Assembly (NCBI GenBank): GCA_020161535.1
Contig: JAIUNW010000001.1
Location: 434,001 to 498,000, forward strand
Direction: 5' to 3'
Length of the DNA stretch: 64,000 nt
From: Bacteroidota bacterium
GTDB lineage: Bacteria > Bacteroidota > Bacteroidia > Chitinophagales > Chitinophagaceae
The translations under genes were made by a program, and so were the position numbers. Positions 17,413-25,023 of this stretch are shown piece after piece. Numbering within the stretch: the stretch's first letter is position 1; the number at the start of each line of letters is the position of its first letter. Under the pieces are notes generated by a model. It worked only from the letters and a program-made list of their open reading frames with translations. It searched no databases and had not been told where the DNA came from.

Positions 17413-18387
17413 ATGAAAAAATATTGGCTATTGCTGGTACTGGCAGCCGCCTTCTCTAACGGTCAGGCACAGTCGAAAAAGAAATCAGGCAATCCATTGT
17501 TTCCCGGTTGGTATGCCGATCCGGAAGCATTGGTGTTTGGCAAGGAATACTGGATATATCCCACTTACTCGGCCAAATATGAAGAGCAGGTTTTCATGGA
17601 TGCCTTTTCTTCCAAAGACCTGGTCAACTGGACCAAACATCCGCGCATCATTGATACGGCTGCCATTAAATGGGCCCATCGCGCCATGTGGGCGCCATCT
17701 GTCATTGAAAAAGAGGGTAAATATTTTTTATTCTTTGGTGCGAACGATATCCAGAACGACCAGGAAAAAGGCGGCATTGGGGTAGCGGTAGCTGATCATC
17801 CAGGTGGCCCTTTTAAAGATTACCTGGGCAAACCCCTGATCGATCATTTTGAAAATGGCGCCCAGCCGATTGACCAGTTTGTTTTTCACGATCGCGATGG
17901 ACAGTATTACCTGATATATGGTGGTTGGCGGCATTGCAATATTGTTCGATTGAAAAATGACTTTACCGGTTTTGAACCCTTTCCAGATGGAACGGTGTTT
18001 AAAGAAATCACGCCTGATAAATATGTAGAAGGGCCGTTTATGTTTATCCGCAACGGCAAATATTATTTTATGTGGTCAGAGGGTGGCTGGACAGGCCCGG
18101 ACTACAGTGTTGCTTATGCCATTGCCGACAATTTGCTGGGGCCATTTAAGCGGCAGGCAAAAATATTACAGCAGGATTCGACCATTGCCAATGGGGCGGG
18201 CCACCATTCCATTATTAAAGTGCCTGGCAAAGACAAATACTTTATCATTTACCACCGTCGGCCAAACGAAAACAAGGCCCGTGACGCACGCGAAACCTGT
18301 ATTGAAGAATTGAGATTTGACAAAGATGGTTTGATCCTGCCGGTAAAAATTACCAAAGAAGGGGTTGGTCCTGAACCAATTCGCTAG
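17413..18387 (+). CDS. Glycoside hydrolase family 43 enzyme, exported
   Basis: A 324-residue five-bladed beta-propeller glycosidase. Signal peptide at 1-20 (KKYWLLLVLAAAFSNGQAQ). The three acidic residues of GH43 are visible: D36 in WYADPEA (general base), D154 in QPIDQFVFHDRDG (pKa modulator) and E206 in YVEGPFMF (general acid). Blade phrases such as MWAPSVIEKEGKYFLFF and GAGHHSIIKVPGKDKYFIIYHRR match the family. GH43 members act mainly on alpha-L-arabinofuranosides and beta-D-xylosides; the exact substrate cannot be named. It follows rpiA by 5 bp, which fits a pentose link (released arabinose or xylose entering the pentose phosphate pathway), though this is inference. Confidence 0.93.
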   Translation: MKKYWLLLVLAAAFSNGQAQSKKKSGNPLFPGWYADPEALVFGKEYWIYPTYSAKYEEQVFMDAFSSKDLVNWTKHPRIIDTAAIKWAHRAMWAPSVIEKEGKYFLFFGANDIQNDQEKGGIGVAVADHPGGPFKDYLGKPLIDHFENGAQPIDQFVFHDRDGQYYLIYGGWRHCNIVRLKNDFTGFEPFPDGTVFKEITPDKYVEGPFMFIRNGKYYFMWSEGGWTGPDYSVAYAIADNLLGPFKRQAKILQQDSTIANGAGHHSIIKVPGKDKYFIIYHRRPNENKARDARETCIEELRFDKDGLILPVKITKEGVGPEPIR

Positions 18388-18458
18388 ACCGGGAATTTTC
18401 CCCTACCCAAAAACCGGAAACGTTAATAACTTTTTGATCAGATATTAAAAAACCACGC

Positions 18459-18465
18459 TATTTTG
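18459..18465 (+). promoter_or_regulatory. Candidate promoter of the small winged-helix-like gene
   Basis: TATTTTG at 18459-18465 lies 5 bp before the ATG at 18471 and is preceded by TTTG at 18433-18436, 22 bp upstream. This is one base short of the Bacteroidota -7 consensus TAnnTTTG but has the expected -33 partner. The position predicts a transcript starting at or very near the start codon. Confidence 0.4.
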
Positions 18466-18470
18466 GAACA

Positions 18471-18722
18471 ATGGATAACCACTATTCCACCCTTCAAACC
18501 ATCTATTCGATAGTGAAAGACGACAATGATCCTACTAGCTTTCCCTGCAAGCCGGCGCAGATTATTGTTCGTCAGTTTCTGCCGTGGGATACGATTTTAG
18601 AACATATCCATTTGTTGCACCAGGAAGGCCTGGTTCGACTGCAGCAACACGACCGTTTTACCCAAGTGAATATTACTGAAGCCGGTCTGGTTCGCGCCGG
18701 CAGCCAGTCGCAGGCGGTGTAG
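18471..18722 (+). CDS. Small hypothetical protein, possibly winged-helix
   Basis: An 83-residue soluble protein with an alternating helix pattern (QTIYSIVKDDNDPTSF, WDTILEHIHLLHQEGLVRLQ) followed by a beta-hairpin-like end (RFTQVNITEAGLVRAG). The shape helix-helix-helix-strand-EAG resembles winged-helix modules such as those at the end of MarR-like proteins, in which the strand pair reads the DNA backbone; this is a weak structural guess. It lies 25 bp upstream of the interrupted sensor kinase on the same strand and could be cotranscribed with it. No close family was recognised. Confidence 0.65.
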   Translation: MDNHYSTLQTIYSIVKDDNDPTSFPCKPAQIIVRQFLPWDTILEHIHLLHQEGLVRLQQHDRFTQVNITEAGLVRAGSQSQAV

Positions 18723-18747
18723 CGGATTCGCTAAAACTATTTTTTGT

Positions 18748-18927
18748 ATGATTCGAGTCAAGCACCGGATCATTTTTGTTTTATGGCTTTGCGGCCTGTT
18801 ATTATCGTGCAGTGAAAACAACGATACACTGCCGACATTGCCAGCCAACGATAACCAACCAACCAGCTTTCCAACAGCCTGGGGACAGGTCGTTCGATTG
18901 CAGGTGCCCGATGTCTGGCTTCCGTAG
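18748..18927 (+). pseudogene. Lipoprotein leader of the sensor kinase, ended by an in-frame TAG
   Basis: ATG at 18748 opens a 59-codon frame with a clear lipoprotein signal (IIFVLWLCGLLLSC, lipidated Cys at residue 21) followed by a Thr/Pro/Asn-rich linker, then stops at TAG 18925-18927. The same frame continues without another stop for 24 codons to the TTG at 19000 and then through the full sensor kinase to 22344. Bacteroidota propeller histidine kinases normally carry an N-terminal signal or lipoprotein leader, so this short frame is best read as the true 5' end of the kinase gene, cut by one amber codon. A real short lipoprotein is the alternative. Confidence 0.7.
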
Positions 18928-18999
18928 AAGAGCCAAACAAAACCACTCGCGCTTTCGCAATTACCCGCCACTCGTTTTGACAATAGTGCAGAACAGCCG

Positions 19000-21900
19000 T
19001 TGCCAGCATCGTCGCCCACGATACCCTGCAAATTATCGGATGTGCCGAAACATCCATTCAACCTGACACAACTACCGGCACAAGATTTAACCATTCAAGT
19101 GGAGAAAATTCGCTTTCCCGATACCTATCCCGTGCAGTTGCAGGCAAAACAGGCTGTTAAATGGCCTATTTATGGCTTTAGCGACTTGCTGAACAATGTG
19201 GTCTGCCAAGCGGTTTTTGAAGACCGGCAGGGCTTTTTGTGGATTGGCAGCGACAATGGACTGTATCGTTGGGATGGCACCGAATTGCAACATTGGATAG
19301 GCGCCGACCTGGTAAAAAAATGTGTCGGCATTTACCAGACAAAAGCGGGACTCATCGCCATTGGTACCGTCGGCAATGGTTTGTTTATCATCGATCCGTT
19401 GAAAATGACGATGCTCAGGTTGACCAATAAAAACGGCTTATTCAATAGTAATATCGCGAAAATCACTGAAGACCGCCAGGGACGTATATGGACTTCTACC
19501 ACGCCGACAGATACGGGCGGTCTCAACATCATCGACATGCAGCAGCAACGGTGTTACTACATGCGCAGCACCAGTGTCGGTTTGAGTCCCCAGACTTTTT
19601 TTGGCGATATTATTTGCGACAAAGAGGGGGCAATGGTAACAGTGGCTTCGCCCGGCGGGATACTATATATCAATCCGCAAAAGACCAGCTATCAGTTGTT
19701 GAATAATATACCCGGCAAATCAGCCGTTACCGATACCATGAGTTTGATTAGCCTTGTTGCAGACGAAAACAACGGCTACTGGGCAGGATCTGTTTTTGGC
19801 CCTTTTGCTTACTGGTCGCCATCCAAAGACAGCCTTCAATTATTTGGCCAAAAACAGGGAATAAGTAGCGGCTATTCATTGACCATCCTGAAAGACAGTC
19901 GCGGCAGAATTTGGCGGGGCTTTTCCAACGGTAATGGGTACTCATCGAGAGGTCTCTTGGTGATTGATCCTAAAAAACAAACCCGAGACAGCCTGGATCT
20001 TTCCGAAGGATTGAATAGCATTTTCATAAACAGTATGATTGAAGACCGATATGGTCAGGTTTGGATTGCCTCGTCGAAAGGAGTCAACATGTTGCCGAAT
20101 GCAGAAAACAATTTTAAACATATTGGCGAATTGCCATTAAGCTGTTTACTGGAAGACCATCAACAGAAAATCTGGATGGGCTCCCTCAACCAGGGATTGC
20201 GATGGCTTGATCCAAGCAATAACCAACAAAAAACAATCAATACCCGGAACAACCAGATACAGTTTATCAGAGAAGTAAATGGAGAAATTTGGGTTTCGAC
20301 AGAAACGGGTTTCGATGTTATTCCGGCCGACCGATCGCATATCCAGTACCTAGCGTCTACGCCAGGAAATAAATCGGCGCTGTCGTTGTTGGCAACCGCT
20401 TTGCCAAACAACGAAGTATTGACAGGTGGCTACCCCAATACCGGACTTGACATCATTTCGAGCGACAGAAAAAGAGTAAAACGAATCAGAAAAGAACAAG
20501 GTCTTACTGATTCTACTGTTTTAGAGATCAAGAAAACCAGCCATGGCAGTTATATAACTTATTCAAATAACAATGGCCTGGGGTTGATCGATCCCGACCT
20601 GAAATCAATTCGTTACCTCGAAGGCTTTCCTAAACTAAAAGCAAAGAACAGTGACGCATTGCTGTATGTTGACCTGAATGATCGTATTTGGCTGGCCGGC
20701 TCTTCTTTTGGGCTTTACTGCATATCACCCGCCGGCGACAGCCTTTGGCAATTCAACACCAAAAAAACCTTGCCCGACGAAACAATTCTTTCATTAATAG
20801 GCAATAAAACCGGCGTTTATGTTGGCACCAAGACCGGCTTGACCAGGATACTGCCACCGTATATAACAGGCGCTAAGGCCTGGCAATTTCGCAGCATCGA
20901 CGGAAAAGCTGGCTTCAGTAAACAAGCCCTCTCCTATGCTTCTGACATGCTTAGTTCTACCGGCGAATACTGGCAAGGCGATATCGGCGTTGCCCTATTT
21001 ACCAAACCGGAAATTATTTTAGGACTCAATGATTCAGGGCGCACCATCATTACAAGAGTGAGCATGTTCAACAACGATATTGGCAATTTAGACAGCGCCC
21101 GCTATCGCGACAACAAAGAGGTGATTTTTGCGCTTCCGGCCAGCAATCAATTTGCCCGCGAAAAGAACTACCTGCAATTCAGTTTTACCCGACTGGGATT
21201 AACGCAAAAAGGCAACACGAAATTCAGTCACTTTTTATCGGGAGTTGACAGTGCCTGGAGCCTGCCATCAACCCAAACGGATTCACGATACTATCCCGAT
21301 TTGTCTCCTGGAAAATACGTGTTCAATGTGGTTTCGTCCACCAATGGCGACTGGTCGCCAGTGGAATCATATGCATTCACCATCTTACCCTATTGGTATA
21401 AAACCTGGTGGGCCTTTCTGCTTTTTGCCGCATTAACGGGTTTGTTGATATGGCAAGGGTATATTTTCATACACAACCGGCAGTTAACAAAAGAAAATCT
21501 TCGCCTGGAAACAACCGTAAAAAAAAGAACAGAGGCCTTGGAACAGTCGCTCGCTCATTTGCGACAAACCCAACAGCAGTTGATACAGGCAGAAAAAATG
21601 GCTTCGCTGGGTGAACTTACTGCCGGCATCGCCCACGAAATACAAAACCCTTTAAACTTTGTCAACAACTTTTCAGAGATCAACAAAGAGTTGCTGACTG
21701 AACTGAAAGAAGCCATCGACAAAGGGAACAATGATGAGATTGCAGCGATCACCAACGATCTCTTTGACAACGAAGAAAAAATCAATCAGCATGGCAAAAG
21801 AGCGGAGTCGATCGTAAAAGGCATGTTACAACATTCGCAAAAGAATACTGGTGAAAAAACAGCTACCGACATCAACAAACTGGCCGATGAATATCTGCAG

Positions 21901-22344
21901 CTATCGTATCATGGCATAAGAGCAAAAGACAAGTCATTTTCGGCCCGCGTACAGACCCAATTTGACCATTCGATAGACAAGGTGCACATCGTTGCCCAAG
22001 ATGTAGGAAGAGTGCTGTTGAACCTATACAACAATGCTTTTTATGCGGTGAATGAAAAGACAAAACAGCAACTGCCGGGGTATGAACCAACTGTTAGTGT
22101 CAGTACAAAAAAACTGGCCGACAAAATTGAAATTCGCATCCGCGACAATGCGAACGGCATCCCGCCACATGTGATTGACAAAATATTTCAACCATTCTTT
22201 ACCACCAAACCAACCGGGCAGGGTACCGGCCTCGGTTTGTCCATTAGTTATGATATCATCACAAAAGTACATGGCGGCTCTATCCAGGCTGTGTCAGAAC
22301 CGGGCTCCTTTACGGAGTTCATTATCGGCTTGCCAACTGTTTAG
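19000..22344 (+). CDS. Two-component propeller sensor histidine kinase (5' end interrupted)
   Basis: A 1114-residue frame holding repeated propeller segments (for example FEDRQGFLWIGSDNGLYRWD and ITEDRQGRIWTST) through about residue 650, a Y_Y_Y-like beta-sandwich (LSPGKYVFNVVSSTNGDW) near 765-790, one transmembrane helix (WWAFLLFAALTGLLIWQGYI, about 803-824), a coiled coil, and a histidine kinase core: phospho-acceptor H879 in GELTAGIAHEIQNPLNF, N box NLYNNAFYAV near 1008, G1 box DNANGIP near 1049 and G2 box GQGTGLGLSIS near 1074. No receiver domain is fused. As it stands the frame begins at TTG 19000 (or GTG 19042) without any export signal, so the propeller could not be placed in the periplasm; the signal lies upstream of a TAG at 18925. 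Its stop overlaps the convergent glucosidase stop within TTAG. Confidence 0.85.
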   Translation: MPASSPTIPCKLSDVPKHPFNLTQLPAQDLTIQVEKIRFPDTYPVQLQAKQAVKWPIYGFSDLLNNVVCQAVFEDRQGFLWIGSDNGLYRWDGTELQHWIGADLVKKCVGIYQTKAGLIAIGTVGNGLFIIDPLKMTMLRLTNKNGLFNSNIAKITEDRQGRIWTSTTPTDTGGLNIIDMQQQRCYYMRSTSVGLSPQTFFGDIICDKEGAMVTVASPGGILYINPQKTSYQLLNNIPGKSAVTDTMSLISLVADENNGYWAGSVFGPFAYWSPSKDSLQLFGQKQGISSGYSLTILKDSRGRIWRGFSNGNGYSSRGLLVIDPKKQTRDSLDLSEGLNSIFINSMIEDRYGQVWIASSKGVNMLPNAENNFKHIGELPLSCLLEDHQQKIWMGSLNQGLRWLDPSNNQQKTINTRNNQIQFIREVNGEIWVSTETGFDVIPADRSHIQYLASTPGNKSALSLLATALPNNEVLTGGYPNTGLDIISSDRKRVKRIRKEQGLTDSTVLEIKKTSHGSYITYSNNNGLGLIDPDLKSIRYLEGFPKLKAKNSDALLYVDLNDRIWLAGSSFGLYCISPAGDSLWQFNTKKTLPDETILSLIGNKTGVYVGTKTGLTRILPPYITGAKAWQFRSIDGKAGFSKQALSYASDMLSSTGEYWQGDIGVALFTKPEIILGLNDSGRTIITRVSMFNNDIGNLDSARYRDNKEVIFALPASNQFAREKNYLQFSFTRLGLTQKGNTKFSHFLSGVDSAWSLPSTQTDSRYYPDLSPGKYVFNVVSSTNGDWSPVESYAFTILPYWYKTWWAFLLFAALTGLLIWQGYIFIHNRQLTKENLRLETTVKKRTEALEQSLAHLRQTQQQLIQAEKMASLGELTAGIAHEIQNPLNFVNNFSEINKELLTELKEAIDKGNNDEIAAITNDLFDNEEKINQHGKRAESIVKGMLQHSQKNTGEKTATDINKLADEYLQLSYHGIRAKDKSFSARVQTQFDHSIDKVHIVAQDVGRVLLNLYNNAFYAVNEKTKQQLPGYEPTVSVSTKKLADKIEIRIRDNANGIPPHVIDKIFQPFFTTKPTGQGTGLGLSISYDIITKVHGGSIQAVSEPGSFTEFIIGLPTV

Positions 22345-24971
22345 TCGGCCACCTGAATGGCTGTTTGGTCACCGTTTAGCATTTCAATCAAATTCGCAAT
22401 GAGGCCGGTCCAACCGGTTTGGTGCGAAGCACCCAGCCCCATTCCATTATCGCCGTTGAAATATTCAAACAACCGGTTGTATTGGTAGAAATTTGGATCT
22501 GATTGTAACAGGGATTGTTCACCAGCCACCGGTAACAACCCATTTTTGTTGGGCAAATAAATGCTCAACAATCTTTTGGCCAGTTCGGTGCCAACATCTT
22601 TTAGCGATAAATAATTACCAGACGCAGTGGGATATTCAACGGTAAAGTCGTCGCTGTAATAGAAATGAAATTTTCGCAGGCTTTCGATTATCAGGAAGTT
22701 CATCGGCATCCAGATGGGTCCACGCCAGTTCGAATTACCGCCATACATAAAACTATCGCTTTCTGCGGGCAGGTATTTCACTTCCAGGTCAGTACCGTCA
22801 AAATGCATACGGAATGGATATTCGTCGTAGATTTTCGACAATGACCGAATGCCGTAGTCGCTTAAAAATTCCGTTTCGTCCAGCATACGGGCCAGTAACT
22901 TTTTCATGCGGTGTCCCCGCAACAAACTCAGGAGATGCTTCTCGTCCTTGCCGGTTTCATTCCAACGCGAAACCAGGCTCGCCAGGTCGGGCCGGTGGCG
23001 CAGGAACCAGTCCATGCGACCAGCGAATTCGGGGTGTTTGTCGAGCGTTTCTTTGGTAATCACTTCAACCGCAAATAAGGGTATGATGCCGACCATGCTT
23101 CGCAATTTCATTTTCTCGATGCTACCATCGGGCAAACGGAACTGGTCGTAGAAGAATTGGTCTTCTTCATCCCACAAACCACTATTGTCTTTTCCCATAA
23201 AAGCCATGGCGCCGGCGATGTATAAGAAATGTTCAAAAAACTTGGTAGCCATGCCGAGATAGGATTTATTATAGTCGGCCAATTCCAATGAAATATGCAA
23301 CATATTCAGTGCATACACGGCCATCCAACTGGTGGCATCGGCCTGTTCAATCGAATAGCCACTGGGCAGGGTTGTACTGCGATCGAACACGCTAATATTA
23401 TCCAGGCCGAGAAAGCCCCCTTCAAAAACATTGCTGTTGTTGCGGTCTTTTCGGTTCACCCACCAGGTAAAATTGATCACCAGTTTATGAAAGACGGTTT
23501 CCAGGAAAGCATAATCCTTGACCCCTTTTTGTCGCGCATCCAGTTTGTACACCCTGAATACAGCGCCTGCATGCACCGGCGGATTGGCATCTTGAAAAGA
23601 CCATTCATATGCCGGCAACTCACCCGCCGGATTCATATACCATTCTTGCGTGAGCAACAATAATTGCGCTTTCGCAAAATCTGGATCCACCAGCGCCAGC
23701 GTTACGCAATGAAAGGCAAGATCCCAGGCGGCGTACCAGGGAAACTCCCATTTGTCGGGTACGGAAATCACATCGTCGTTGTAAACATGCGTCCAGTGAG
23801 CATTTCGGCCATGCTTTCTACTTTCGGGTGGCGGCGGGAACGCGGGATCACCATCCAGCCACTGCTGCACTTTATACGAATAGAATTGTTTGTTCCACAA
23901 CATGCCGGCAATGGCCTGTCGGTGTAAAGATTTTTGCGTGCTGTCTTTGATCAAGGTCTGCTGTTGGTCGAAGAAATCGTCGGCCTCTTTGACTCTCTGT
24001 GCAAACAGCGTGTCAAAGCCATCAAAGGGTCGGTGTTGCTGCTGACGGCAAAGCCTCAAACGAAATGTAGTTGAACCGCCAGGCTGTATCACCAACTCTT
24101 TTACACAGGCTGCCTTGGTGCCTGTACAAGATGTATTTACAGATGAACTTCCGTGAATGATATAATCGTTGATCCCATCTTTCGGATAGGGAGAACCGTT
24201 AGCGACCCCGTACAGGCGACTGTTGTTCGACTCGTTTTCACAAAAAACCATTTGATCGGCACCCTCTACATAGAGCCATTGCATTTCCAGTTCATCATGT
24301 TGAATATGTATGGCATTGCCGTTTTGCTTCAATTGCGGCTTATACGGATGCCGGCCCCAAGACCAGGTATTCCGAAACCAGATCGTCGGCAGCGCTACCA
24401 GGCTGGCTGCATGCGTTGACCGGTTGACCACTTCCAAACGAATCAAAATATCCTCCTTATCGGCCTTGGCATAGTCTATGAAACAGTCGAAGTATTCGCC
24501 ATTGTCAAAAACACCAGTATCGATGAGCTCAAATTCGGGGTCTTGTTTACCCCGACGGGCATTTTCATCCACTAACAGTTGATAGGGAAATGCATGCATC
24601 GGGTATTTATACAACATTTTCATGTAAGAATGTGTAGGTAGTGCGTCGAGGTAATAATACATCTCCTTTACATCCTCACCATGATTGCCTTCAGCATTTG
24701 ACAAACCGAAGTATCGCTCTTTGATAATCGGGTCTCTTTTATTCCAAAAGGCCCAACCAAAACAAAGTAATTGGCTATCATCGCAAATGCCGCCAATCGC
24801 TTCCTCGCCCCAGCGCCATGCATAACTACGCGCCATATCGTGGGTAGTGTATTGCCAGGCATTGCCATCGGCACTATAGTCTTCACGCACCGTGCCCCAC
24901 TCACGGTCAGACACATACGAACCCCACTTTTTCCAGGCTGGATCTTTTAGTCTTTCTGTTTCATTTATCAT
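22341..24971 (-). CDS. GH63-like glucosidase (MGH1 type)
   Basis: An 876-residue protein related to GH63 processing glucosidases and MGH1-type bacterial glycosidases, with an (alpha/alpha)6 toroid catalytic domain. Family phrases are WKKWGSYVSDREWGTVREDY at 13-32, DDSQLLCFGWAFWNKRDP, FPWYAAWDLAFHC (aromatic-Asp site, probable general acid region), NPAGELPAYEWSFQDANPPVHAGA, GFLGLDNISVFDRS and YGGNSNWRGPIWMPMNFL (second acidic region). No signal peptide is present, so it is probably cytoplasmic. Length is typical for this bacterial group. It is monocistronic, between a convergent kinase gene and a divergent TonB-dependent receptor. The natural substrate in bacteria is not established. Confidence 0.87.
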   Translation of the reverse strand: MINETERLKDPAWKKWGSYVSDREWGTVREDYSADGNAWQYTTHDMARSYAWRWGEEAIGGICDDSQLLCFGWAFWNKRDPIIKERYFGLSNAEGNHGEDVKEMYYYLDALPTHSYMKMLYKYPMHAFPYQLLVDENARRGKQDPEFELIDTGVFDNGEYFDCFIDYAKADKEDILIRLEVVNRSTHAASLVALPTIWFRNTWSWGRHPYKPQLKQNGNAIHIQHDELEMQWLYVEGADQMVFCENESNNSRLYGVANGSPYPKDGINDYIIHGSSSVNTSCTGTKAACVKELVIQPGGSTTFRLRLCRQQQHRPFDGFDTLFAQRVKEADDFFDQQQTLIKDSTQKSLHRQAIAGMLWNKQFYSYKVQQWLDGDPAFPPPPESRKHGRNAHWTHVYNDDVISVPDKWEFPWYAAWDLAFHCVTLALVDPDFAKAQLLLLTQEWYMNPAGELPAYEWSFQDANPPVHAGAVFRVYKLDARQKGVKDYAFLETVFHKLVINFTWWVNRKDRNNSNVFEGGFLGLDNISVFDRSTTLPSGYSIEQADATSWMAVYALNMLHISLELADYNKSYLGMATKFFEHFLYIAGAMAFMGKDNSGLWDEEDQFFYDQFRLPDGSIEKMKLRSMVGIIPLFAVEVITKETLDKHPEFAGRMDWFLRHRPDLASLVSRWNETGKDEKHLLSLLRGHRMKKLLARMLDETEFLSDYGIRSLSKIYDEYPFRMHFDGTDLEVKYLPAESDSFMYGGNSNWRGPIWMPMNFLIIESLRKFHFYYSDDFTVEYPTASGNYLSLKDVGTELAKRLLSIYLPNKNGLLPVAGEQSLLQSDPNFYQYNRLFEYFNGDNGMGLGASHQTGWTGLIANLIEMLNGDQTAIQVAD

Positions 24972-25023
24972 GTGCTGGTATGTTCTTTTATTCTTTCTTT
25001 AAGACTTATCGTCGCAATTTTTA

